Assembly (NCBI GenBank): GCA_004123355.1 | Contig: SCHM01000002.1 | Coordinates: 6,049,569 to 6,113,568 of the forward strand | Length of the DNA: 64,000 nt | Source: Amphirosellinia nigrospora | Lineage: Eukaryota; Ascomycota; Sordariomycetes; Xylariales; Xylariaceae | Reading direction: 5' to 3' | Program-made: the position numbers and the translations under genes | Part shown: in pieces, positions 55,859 to 64,000 of the stretch | Layout of the letters: each line of letters opens with the position of its first letter | Numbering within the stretch: the first letter of the stretch is position 1 | The notes under the pieces: generated by a model | Told to the model about the DNA's origin: nothing | Seen by the model: only the letters and a program-made list of their open reading frames with translations | Database searches by the model: none

Positions 55859-56144
55859 ATGGATTGGAGACGCGTCCAATTTGATCCGCCCAACATGTAC
55901 GCCAACAATGTTCCTGTCAGGGCTGATATCGTTCAAAGAGTGCTCAATAAAGCACCTAACGGGGCGGCTATAGCTCAGGTCGTGTAAGACACCTCATTTC
56001 CCCATCACTAGCAAAATACTAACGCAAATTATCAGAAATGGTTGGCACACAAGCAGGTCGGACGGCCGGCCTCATTGTACTGTTGACTACTGGTCCAACA
56101 ATGGCGAATTCCTAGGCCGAGTACACCTTCATCAAAGTACTTAG
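55859..56144 (+). CDS. Two-exon 77-residue conserved-looking protein, unknown function
   Basis: Exon 1 is 55,859-55,983 and exon 2 is 56,036-56,144. The 52 bp intron has GTAAGA, a perfect branch point TACTAAC and the acceptor TCAG. The phase is consistent (GT plus A makes Val) and the stop is TAG. The protein starts MDWRRVQFDPPNMYANNVPV, has a likely helix RADIVQRVLNKAPNGAAIAQ, then a Trp/Tyr-rich C-terminal half with NGWHTSRSDGRPHCTVDYW and GEFLGRVHLHQST. No signal peptide or membrane segment, one Cys. A C/T- and A-rich leader stands upstream. It is too short per exon to show up as a long open frame, but splice signals and frame agree fully, with no indel problem. The compact, soluble alpha/beta look suggests a small folded domain; no function is offered. 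Confidence 0.7.
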
Positions 56145-56719
56145 AAGGGTGAAAGGTCTTAGACGCTTTATTTCGGATCTTGTAGTAGATTCTACATTAG
56201 TCTAGGGCAGCTAGGCTTGGAGATAAAGAACACAGCTATGCTCTGTGAAGAGAAATTTCAGGGCATAGTTCTACTATTTGATTGGAGAAGATGTTTTGAC
56301 ATCTAGAGACATATATTGACCACGATGACGCGACTTGGATCTATGGAATCTAATGAATCTAATGGATCTACATATCTAACAGATTAACCAACACTCCACG
56401 GAGAGTGCACTTCATTTCCTATGTCTATCTAAGCCTACTATCTCCTCTATATCTAGTCACTCTTTTATAGTTCCCTAGCTATCAAATTCACACTAAGATC
56501 TACTTTTAAGACTAGTATCCAGACGTGACCTCTGCATAGTGGTGGGAATCCCTTGAAACCTCCCTGACGGACATCTGTTATTGTTCCCTATTGTTACCTA
56601 CAAATCAAGACCACCCGACGTACTGCCTCTATCTCTCAGGTGATGTAGAGCAGGGCAGTTACAACCAGATACCGAGTATTACTACCCTAAAGTATGAAGA
56701 TATAACTAGTTTTTTATGT
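56145..56719. other. Intergenic, no feature seen
   Basis: Short words such as TCTAATGAATCTAATGGATCTA (56,347-56,368) repeat locally, but no gene or clear repeat family is seen. Confidence 0.5.
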
Positions 56720-56970
56720 CTTATTATTAGAAAAAGTATTTGAGAACGCTAAGCTCGAAATTTAACTCGAAGCAGAACTAGACAGCGAGGTATACGATAT
56801 TACAGAAAAATTGGATTTACATTAGAATAGTAACACATTCGAATACCTAATTAAATAGGAAGGATACTCGTATTTAGAAAACATGTAGGAACCTATAAAG
56901 CATCTGCAGGGCGTAACGAGGATGCCACTTTCGTGCAGGGCTCATCGCAAACCCGACTCATGCGGCTTGT
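56720..56970 (+). mobile_element. Fossil tail of a Ty3/Gypsy chromovirus polyprotein (chromodomain)
   Basis: Around 56,780-56,900 one frame still resembles the chromodomain at the end of the integrase in Ty3/Gypsy chromoviruses (EYLIK and EGYSYLEN words, followed by an EPIKHL-like end). The remnant is short and clearly broken, and AT-shifted in the way RIP produces. No LTRs or other domains of the same element were found nearby. Confidence 0.6.
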
Positions 56971-57081
56971 TGTTGTAGGCACCGTCATATCTCGGTAGCT
57001 TGGAAGAATTCTTTTCCCAATGTTGTATCGAAAAGCATCTATTGAAAGAGTTAACAGATCTTTTTAATCTTTTTCCTCATT

Positions 57082-57372
57082 ATGTTTATCGCCCTATGCC
57101 ACACGGATCCTGGCAAGTGCGCAATACAGTGCCACACAGGGTCCCACACGGAGTTCGCTAGATACTACCCTACGAGGCTGAAGCAGTCGTACGAGGTTAT
57201 CGTGAGTCTCAGAAGCAGATACCGAGCTGAACTCGAACACCGAGACACTCGCCTCACCGGCTACACAGGTCTCTCCTTTCGGTCCCGTGGGGTTGACGAA
57301 GCTATAGGGAAGGAAATGAAAGGAGGGAATTTTAAGCATAAAAGGCCGCGAATCCTCCTTCAAATGGAATAA
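57082..57372 (+). other. Open frame of doubtful coding value
   Basis: A 96-codon frame on plus and an 89-codon frame on minus overlap almost fully. Neither shows a domain, signal peptide or splice-supported extension. The area lies between transposon fossils, so this is probably non-coding or an old element part. Confidence 0.2.
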
Positions 57373-57539
57373 AACTTAGATCTATATGGCCCCTTTGACA
57401 CCACAGTTGCTTATTACTCAAATTGAACCCATTCCAAGCCCTCTATCTGAGCCCTTGTACACCCTACTATACCTTTTGCAGGTAAAAAACAAATGTGCTA
57501 TCGTTTTCGACCTCGCACATCGGGCCATATGTCTTCTTC

Positions 57540-57990
57540 TTGGCATTAATGGTTTTTAAAAAGGCGTCTCAAGCACCCTATCCCTATATTTAGCTGGATA
57601 ACGCCGATTGTGTTCTTCCCGTGCTGGCCTATGAACTTGGAATTATGGCTGAAAGGTGAAAGGTCTTGGGCAGTTCTTCGGTAAGTTGTGCCGAGGCCTG
57701 CGATAGGCAGTCCTTTCTCGCTATCCTCGTGGTCTTTGAACCATTCCCCCCACAGTCTTCCAACGCTTGGCTCTTGATTCGTCTCTTCAGATGGCTGAGT
57801 GTTATATAGGGCTCGAACCCGGATTCCGCGTGCTAGTTGCGTTGCACTAAGCTCTGTACTGCTGTCGACTAAATCTGCTTCTGCGTTTTTATATAGGAGA
57901 CCTTGAGATACCGCTGGGTAGAACTCTGTTGTTCTTCCTTATATTCGAGTGTGGTAACTGGGGATATTGGGTCCAGCAGGATCCCAAGTT
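57540..57990 (-). mobile_element. Possible LTR-type element fossil (promoter-like end plus open frame)
   Basis: Read on minus: a TATA box (CCTATATAAAAACGCAG near 57,900), a stretch with GGGTTCGAGCCC (about 57,808-57,819, like a pol III B box), an end CCTATATAACA, then about 85 stop-free codons to about 57,545 without a good start. This order (regulatory end, CA boundary, then coding) resembles the left end of an LTR element. No partner repeat is seen in the window, and the family is unknown. It is broken or partial. Confidence 0.35.
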
Positions 57991-58324
57991 CAACGTTGTC
58001 TTCTTTGCTACGGTTATAATTATGGGACCGTCCATGCTCGACGTCCCTCATGTAAAGGTCATGACGGGCTGCAAAGCGTATAGTCAATATACGTACGAAG
58101 ATTCTAAGCGCAAGGAGAAAAGAAGGAAGAGAACTAGCAATGCTAGGGTACGCGGTAAGAATATCTATAAGTGGAGTATGGGCCACGCGAAGTCACGTGC
58201 GCATGGTGTGCGTGTCGGCAGAATCCCGACTCCAGATCCGTACGATCATTACATATATCATTATATAAAGCGTGTGTTCTGGAGCTATTCCAGGCTTCGG
58301 TGGTGTTCTTTCTTAGATCAATAG

Positions 58325-58913
58325 ATTACTAGTCACGTGATCAAAAAGCAAATGAAGAGAGGAAATCCGTTTAGGTGTCGTCCTTTGTTTACTTGAACAT
58401 CAGTTCCAGTCTTTCTCAATCATATTTAAGAGTACCGCTTATGATATAAGATTATTAGATATTGTTCCAAGATAACGGTTAATGGCGAGAACCTACTCTA
58501 GTTACCGACTGGTTGTTGTCGGATAAGTTTCTATCTATGTAAATACAAGGTAACGAATTGCCATAGGTAATGCGGCCTGAGATGGATCATGATATATATA
58601 TATACCGCAGTAGTGATTACAGGGGGTAAATAAGTCTTGTTAGTAGAAAAGCCTTCTATATTAATTTGACTCCTCACAACGGTTACCTAATATACTGGTT
58701 GTGCCCTACGAACAGATTGCTTGTTTTCTCATTTCTTTCATTCTAAAAGGAAGAGCTAAACGAGTGTACTAATATACTTGTATATATATCCATCATAGAG
58801 GAGTCTTGACGATCAACGCCAAGGTTTCCGCTATGCTCCACCAACGTTTCAGTCATTCCAACAATACTAGACATCTCAAGATTATATGACCTTTATCTTA
58901 ATATATCTAGTTA
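58325..58913. other. AT-leaning intergenic stretch
   Basis: No gene seen. Local TATATATATATA runs lie near 58,590 and 58,780. Confidence 0.5.
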
Positions 58914-59033
58914 GATCTATTCAATTATATCTGCGGTCAGAATAGATCAAATAATCTATTCTATCTGGGACTTTGCTTAGTCAGTTCTATCCAATTCTAT
59001 CATAGCCCCAAATTGAATAGAATAGAATAGATC
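58914..59033. repeat. 120 bp imperfect inverted repeat, MITE-like
   Basis: The left arm GATCTATTCAATT (58,914-58,926) is the inverse of AATTGAATAGAATAGAATAGATC (59,011-59,033) except for two extra AGAAT pentamers. Inner words GAATAGATC and TAATCTATTC repeat the same theme. It lies 30 bp from the end of the phosphotransferase gene and could be a hairpin in its 3' UTR. Confidence 0.5.
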
Positions 59034-59060
59034 GGAGCCTTGCCTATGATCTCCTTGCGA

Positions 59061-60250
59061 TCATTTCCTCAACCACGTCATCCTCCAATTGCTGAATAGC
59101 AGCGCTAGAGTATTCGGAGAAGGGCCCATCTTGTGGGCTCTTGTCCAACCGACATAAGGATCATTGTCTCGAGCCAACTTCGAGCCCTCCAAGAACCTCT
59201 TCCGGATGTAAGCCGGAATGTTATTGCCATCAATCAAATATCTCTGTTGGGATTCGAAGATGAGCTCCATGGCTTGCAGAAGCACAATCTGTGACGAAGA
59301 TCGTGGTACTAAATCCTTCATGTGTTCTTTTAATAGTAGGTAGAATGATACATGTCGATTGGCGCCGCTCAGGTATGTATCTTGCAGACTCAGCTCGTAG
59401 GAAGCAGGGTAGAATCCAGCGAGCTCCCAATCAATGATACCGACCAGCTTGTACTTGGATAGGCCACCTGAAGAGGCGCATGCCTGAAGGATTATGTTGC
59501 GTGGATTGAGATCGTTGTGGCAAAGCACGGCTTCTCCTGGCCATTTGTCCATGTCGGACTTGTTGATGACTGTCGACCCAAGCTCTTTAAAGCTGGACTG
59601 GATCCCGACATCTTGTGAACCAACAATGGGCTCTATAGTACAGAATGGCTTGTTGAGCTTTCGCCTTGCCATGATAGAGTCCAACAGGGCAGGTCCGCCA
59701 TTCAGAAATCCCGTATGGGGACCCCGAAGGCACCAGGTTGCTCGAAACTCTTCATCATTCCGTCACTTTCTTCACGAAGCATCTTGCCCAGGATTTCCTT
59801 GACCCACTTGTCACTTAGCCGAACAGAGTGTAACTTTTCGAGCGCTTTGACTAGCTCAGCTACAACCGAGCTCTGCTCCTCGGCGCTCATCTGCTGCCAC
59901 ACATCCTCCAAGAGATCCCCGTCCACAAGCTCAATCACCGAGAAGTGGAACATTCTTCCTTGCGCGTTCTTTGCCTTGCCAACTTGAAGGGTTTGTGGGA
60001 CAAGGTCCGGAATGATGGTCGCGGCGATTTGTTACATAGAAGCAATCGTAGTGAATGTTTGGAGGTTCTTATTCTCAGCCTCTAGTCGGACTACACACGT
60101 AGAGTGACGATGCTCGCCATCCCTGGGGAATTCTGCCTTGAACACACATTTGTCCCAGTTCTGAAGAAAGATTGAGATGGTCTCCGGTTGATTGGTGGTG
60201 AAGATCTGCTTGAGCAGGCTGTCATCAGGGGTGACATCGCGATCTGCCAT
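59061..60250 (-). CDS. Aminoglycoside-phosphotransferase (APH)-family protein, interrupted
   Basis: Single-exon gene of the APH/choline-kinase-like fold, common as unknown-substrate small-molecule kinases in fungi. It starts MADRDVTPDDSLLKQIF at 60,250. Motifs: VIELVDGDLLEDVW (hinge region), CHNDLNPRNIIL (Brenner-type HxDxxxxN catalytic loop), VGIIDWELAGFYP (metal-binding IDWE) and the stop after MTWLRK. About 396 residues in full. Two defects: an in-frame TAA at 60,034-60,032 (codon 73, next to CAA, where a CAA would fit, so C to T in a CpA context), and a one-base shift near 59,717-59,725 in GGGG/CCCC runs. The total length returns to a multiple of three if one base is added. Either a recent pseudogene or a functional gene with consensus errors; the stop is harder to explain as a run-length error. 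Confidence 0.88.
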
Positions 60251-61167
60251 GGCGGAGTTGGTATGAACTAGCCCTTGGCAAGGCCATCACGCCTGTTGAG
60301 CAGGTCAACCGCAACAAATGTAGTACTCCAATTAAGTTTAATGTATCTTGTCTCAAATCTGACATGCAAGTGCTTTATTCACTAAATATTCCATTATAGA
60401 GCCTATCGGGCAAGATGTCGTGGGTACCTAGGTACTCAGAAAGTGGAGAACAGGTGGAGGCAGTGCTACTGAGTACTCCGTAGGGAGGTGGAGGAACTTG
60501 CTAAAGGAAGGGGTGCAAATCCAGAGCCGACAGACCAGAGGCTGCTTGTTAGAATCATCACACTCATTTGGACAAAATTCTTGCAGTCATATATGGGCCA
60601 TCACATCGTGTAACATTCACAATCATTTACAATCAAAATAGGTACCTATCCAATTAGCGCCTGTTTCCACGGTGTGACCTGCCAGGATCTCCCATACCCA
60701 ATGAACGCTATTAAGCAGTGCTGGTAATTGTAGTGTTACCTGAACTGGTAATTAAGGTACATAACGCTACACCGAATTGGGACAGCTTCCATTACCTAGG
60801 CGGAATCCTGAGTTCTAGCTATGTAGATCTTTTAAGGTCACGGAGTTGAACGGGCACTGATGGGATAACTACAACAGCTTCCTCTTACACGCTCTAGAGA
60901 TCGCTTTTATTTTATTGGCAGCATTTATGCTGCAGGTGGTTCACCCGCTAAAGCGCTAAAGGGATACCTACCTTAGGTATAGGGCTCCTCCTGAGCTGAG
61001 CAAAAGCGGCTGTCGCGCTAATCCCAATTTGTCGCATCCTTGGCAACCTTGAAGTGCATGGTAAAACCTACCCACATAGTACCTAGGTAGAACCAACTTT
61101 TATGTCCCGCCATTGGCGTTGCAAACCACAAGGACAATAATACGCAATACAACGACCAGCCATCACA
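60251..61167. promoter_or_regulatory. Divergent promoter region between APH-family gene and CSL4
   Basis: 917 bp without a gene. Several TACCTAGGTA/CCTTAGGTA-like palindromic words occur (near 60,425, 60,796, 60,970 and 61,081), unusual for their density. No named factor site is claimed. Confidence 0.4.
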
Positions 61168-61904
61168 ATGGCGCAGGTACAGACGCCGACAGTCGCCATC
61201 CCAGGCCAAATCCTCGGTCCGTCGAATAAATACAGCGCCGGCTCAGGAACACATATCCACGAATCGAACCTCTACTCGTCACTACTACACCGTCAGCACA
61301 CAACCAGAAAAGACCCCGGGGCCCGCGAAACGCATGCACCGCATCGCCGCTCTCAACACGCCGCATGCTTCATCCAGCACAAGCTCATTACCGACTATAG
61401 CCGTGTCTCCCGCTGGCGGCAGCACGGCCGAGCAGCAGGACAAGCGCGAAGTCTCCCCGAGGTCGGCGACGTAGTCCTGTGCCGCGTGACGCGCATCACC
61501 CCGCGCGAGGCCACGATGGCCATCCTCATTGTGGCGACGCCGTGCTATCAGCGCAATGGCAGGGCGTGGTGCGTGTGCAGGATGTGCGCGCCACGGAGAA
61601 GGACCGCGTCAAGATCTACGAGAGCTTCCGGCCTGGGGACATTGTGCGGGCGCAGGTGGTGAGTTTACAGAGATACCCCGCTCCGGACATGAGACGAGTA
61701 TTGCGCGAGCGGGAGAGCTAACGGGGTGGGTAGATCTCATTAGGTGACCAGGCCAACTACTACCTCTCGACCGCAAACAACGAACTCGGCGTTATAATGG
61801 CAACCAGCGAGGCGGGCAATGCCATGCTCCCTGTGAGCTGGAAGGAGTATAAGGACCCGGAGACGGGCCTAAGCGAGAACCGAAAAGTGGCGAGGCCTTT
61901 ATAG
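61168..61904 (+). CDS. CSL4: Exosome complex component CSL4, with apparent frameshifts
   Basis: S1-domain cap subunit of the RNA exosome (nuclear and cytoplasmic 3'-5' RNA decay and processing). Exon 1 is 61,168-61,658 and exon 2 is 61,734-61,904; the intron (75 bp) has GTGAGT and GTAG with a CTAAC branch. Motifs: N-terminal domain [20 protein letters not shown] and [10 protein letters not shown], then the S1 part [50 protein letters not shown], and the end [19 protein letters not shown] and [15 protein letters not shown] with SENRKV near the C-terminus. About 221 residues. Three frame changes are needed, near 61,281-61,291, 61,453-61,459 (CCCC) and 61,531-61,538 (GTGGCG), each explained by one or two missing bases in or near G/C runs. 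An essential gene is unlikely to be dead, so errors in the consensus are favoured. Confidence 0.92.
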
Positions 61905-62140
61905 AAGTAACTGAGTTTAGCCACGATTCGACAAATTTCTAGGGACGAGCCCCGGGTGGAACGAGCGGCGCTATGCTGTAAATCCTTAATGAGGGGGCTC
62001 TGAAAAGGCCTTACAGTCGCTAGAATGCCCTCTTGGACAGCAGGTATTCTGAATTGATATGGTTAAGCGCGGGGGATGCACCAGCACTCTCCCCAGAACC
62101 GGGTAAAAGCTGCGGCTCTTAACTTGCCAATGACGATCAG
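61905..62140. other. CSL4 3' flank, no feature
   Basis: Short frames on the minus strand have no domain and lie antisense to the remnant that follows. Confidence 0.4.
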
Positions 62141-62460
62141 CCAACACGGGGCGTTTCTTGCAACACCGAAGTTGGGAAGCGGTTGAATTTTGGGCTGCCA
62201 AATGAGCAGTTCATAGAAACATTGCCAATCTATTACCCCCCAAAGCAAGGTCACAGAGAGTTGCATCTCAGTTATGAAAACGAGCTCAATACAGAGCTTC
62301 TCAGACTTGCTTAGAGGCTCAGGACATGAAATCTAAATTAGATGGTGAAAAGGATGTCTGGGCGGCGATAGAGTCTCCGCATACACGACTATCAGATATA
62401 TCCAGCTACTACCAAAAGCACCAGGCTTTAAATACTGAGTCAGACGACGAGGAAGGGTAA
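62141..62460 (+). pseudogene. Decayed coding remnant of unknown family
   Basis: One plus-strand frame of about 105 codons reads like protein (words WEAVEFWAAK, IANLLPPKARSQRVASQL, KRAQYRASQT and KDVWAAIESPHTRLSDISSY) and ends in an acidic tail ESDDEEG with TAA at 62,458-62,460. It is interrupted at least twice by TGA codons, where TGG or CGA would fit; both are C to T or G to A changes. The basic-then-acidic end is often seen in fungal transposon proteins, but no transposase motif is visible. The region upstream gives no more of it. Confidence 0.4.
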
Positions 62461-63052
62461 TTAATGGATATCAGAAAACCATGGCCATCTTTCTCAAGTC
62501 TTTATGTGAAATAAATGAGAAGCAAGATAGGAGGGGTTGGCATGCATTCATCTAAAACGAGGCGCAGCCAACCTAAAATGACATGTGCAAATTGAACGTC
62601 CCGCCACCAAAAATAGACCATTGCGCATAGCCGCCTTCTTAAGAATGCTAAATCTACCAAGAGAATGTTGTGAAGAATTAAGAATGCGAACCTAATTAGA
62701 AGACGAGAAACTTTTCCGTTTTCCTTTTTCTCATTTGTAAAGTCTGTTCATACTGACCATCGTTTACTATCTGCATCAAGGGGTTTAACCACCTATTTGC
62801 TACCTACCTTCTACTGCTACCTATACCTAACCCATGCAAGGGCTCCAATAGTGTTGAATAGCCATAGAGGAGGCAACAAGCGCCCAAAACGGGCAACTGC
62901 GTATTCCGTTCCGGTACCGAACCGACCTGCCAAACAGCACGACGCCACGTCTACGAGGGGGCTGAATTGGTCGATTGACTGATTACCTCCCAGACTTCAC
63001 TTTCCCATTAATCCAAGGTTACATATACCACCAAAACCAACCCCAAAACGCC
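62461..63052. promoter_or_regulatory. Upstream region of Sec2-like gene
   Basis: About 590 bp. Includes a T/C-rich stretch near 62,706-62,735 and A/C-rich sequence (63,025-63,050) directly before the chosen ATG, as in many fungal leaders. An in-frame ATG at 62,975 exists, but its peptide (MTDYLPDFTFPL...) is not family-like. Confidence 0.45.
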
Positions 63053-64000
63053 ATGTCTACAACCATGACAATGACATTACCTCCCACAAGATCGACGACC
63101 CTATCCACGACGACCGAGGAACAATGCTGTCCGAACTGCGGCCTGTCCCTCCCGCTGCCGTCCTCGGAGCCGCACGCAGCCCTCCTACAGGCCCAGCGGC
63201 AGATCGAGGACCTGCAGGGACAGGTCCGCCTACTGAACCAGAAGGCGACGGCCGCCGTCGACCGCTGGGCCGACTACGAAGACGAGCTCCTGCGGCTGCG
63301 CGCCGCGTCCACGAGCACGAACGCCACGACTGCCACATCTACGAGGAACCATAATAATAGCAATAGCAATGGCAACAATAGGCCGCACACCCCGGACCCA
63401 GCACCAGCACGAGCGCAAGCAGTCCGCGGTCCTCGTTCCTCGGCGCCGGCGCCTCGCGGATCAGCCAGCTGCTCTCCCCGCGGAAGTCCGCCACCGCTGC
63501 CGCCGCCTCCACTGGCCACCACTACCCGCGGCGATATCGGGTAGCACGGCGGCGGCGCTCCAGCTGCAGCGCGGGAGCCTCTTATCCTCCTCCCCCGCGC
63601 TCGTCGCGGGATCGTCGTCGCGGGATCTCGCCGCGGACGTAGAGACGCGGGAGCTCCTCGCGGCGCTAACCCACGAGCGCAAGCTGCGCGCGGCCGCCGA
63701 GGAGAAGCTGGCGACGACGAACCGGGAGGTCGAGGACCTCAGCGCCTCGCTGTTCGAGGAGGCCAACGCCATGGTGGCGACGGAGCGGCGCGCGCGCGCG
63801 GCGCTCGAGGCGCGGCTGGGCGAGCTCGGGAGGCGGGAGCAGGAGAAGACGGCGCGGCTCGGGCGCTTGGAGGGTGCGGTGCTGAGGATCGAGCGCGTGA
63901 GGGAGATGTTGGGGAGGGGAGCGGGGAGGGAAAGAGGAAGAGGTAGTAGAGGAAGAGGTAGTAGAGGAAGAGGGAGAGAGGGGGGCGAGGGGGATGAACA
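63053..64000 (+). CDS. SEC2: Sec2-type Rab guanine nucleotide exchange factor, N-terminal part, with apparent frameshifts
   Basis: Exchange factor for the Rab GTPase Sec4 in polarized secretion, acting on secretory vesicles. The start ATG at 63,053 (GCCATGTCT) gives MSTTMTMTLPPTRS. Seen in order: CPNCGLSLPLP (CxxC), coiled coil QAQRQIEDLQGQVRLLNQKA with VDRWADYEDELLRLR, a long Asn/Ser/Thr-rich linker, a RISQLLSPRKS motif, and the Sec2 coiled coil EVEDLSASLFEEANAMVATE through RLEGAVLRIERVREML. The 3' end runs off the window after a purine-rich GRGSRGRG stretch. Two frame changes are needed, near 63,395-63,400 (CCC) and near 63,521-63,530 (CCC), each as if one C were missing. The family match is firm; the exact N-terminus and linker are less so. 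Confidence 0.92.
63918..63995 (+). repeat. Purine-rich (GA/GGA) microsatellite in Sec2 coding region
   Basis: Nearly pure G/A sequence with AGAGGAAGAGGTAGT repeated, coding for Gly/Arg/Glu/Ser. Such runs are prone to length change and to base-calling errors. Confidence 0.8.

Noticed and set aside
57082-57372. 96-codon plus frame as a gene
   Set aside because: The opposite strand is just as open, with no domain, leader or splice support.
57800-57880. Degenerate tRNA gene on minus
   Set aside because: A B-box-like word is present, but the T stem does not pair beyond three bases and no acceptor stem or anticodon arm could be folded.
58213-58335. Solo LTR beginning TGTCGGCAG with a TATA box near 58,262
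   Set aside because: No clear CA end with a matching target duplication and no second copy in the window.

Overview
The window comes from a filamentous ascomycete (Pezizomycotina, most likely a Sordariomycete-type genome). The evidence is short GT-AG introns of 52-136 bp, typical fungal genes (ERG2 sterol C-8 isomerase, SRPK-like kinase, exosome CSL4, Sec2 exchange factor), and a huge tract with the mark of repeat-induced point mutation (RIP): extreme AT content with CpA and TpG almost absent.

Layout. 1-3,190 is ordinary DNA with a short-chain dehydrogenase (minus, cut by the left edge) and a disordered Ser/Pro/His/Tyr-rich protein. About 3,195-51,600 is one continuous ~48 kb AT-rich block without a convincing gene. 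It is a nest of old repeats: a 1.58 kb unit in two inverted copies, one of them split by a 6.7 kb LTR element (24,614-31,286); a second probable LTR element (39,877-47,630); several minisatellites; and one GC-rich, almost unmutated small LTR element (22,020-23,161) with a 5-bp target duplication. The block could be a regional centromere core or a RIP-silenced heterochromatin island. 51,601-64,000 is gene-bearing again: ERG2 (minus), SRPK-like kinase (minus), a possible small secreted protein (plus), a clean two-exon 77-residue gene (plus), a strip of transposon fossils (56.7-58.3 kb), an aminoglycoside-phosphotransferase-family gene (minus), CSL4 (plus), a decayed coding remnant, and the N-terminal part of Sec2 (plus, cut by the right edge).

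Genes and quality. The genes do not form a pathway; they are housekeeping and accessory genes around a repeat block. Five of the right-flank genes need about ten reading-frame shifts to match their families. Most lie in or beside G/C runs that look one base too short, and the two LTRs of the small element also differ in C/G run length. This points to consensus under-calling of homopolymers in a long-read assembly, although real decay is not excluded. The phosphotransferase gene also has an in-frame stop that fits a CpA to TpA change.

No tRNA, rRNA or CRISPR array is supported. No clearly new biochemical system was seen. The most notable objects are the candidate centromere, its nested repeats, and the intact-looking hairpin-rich small LTR element inside it.
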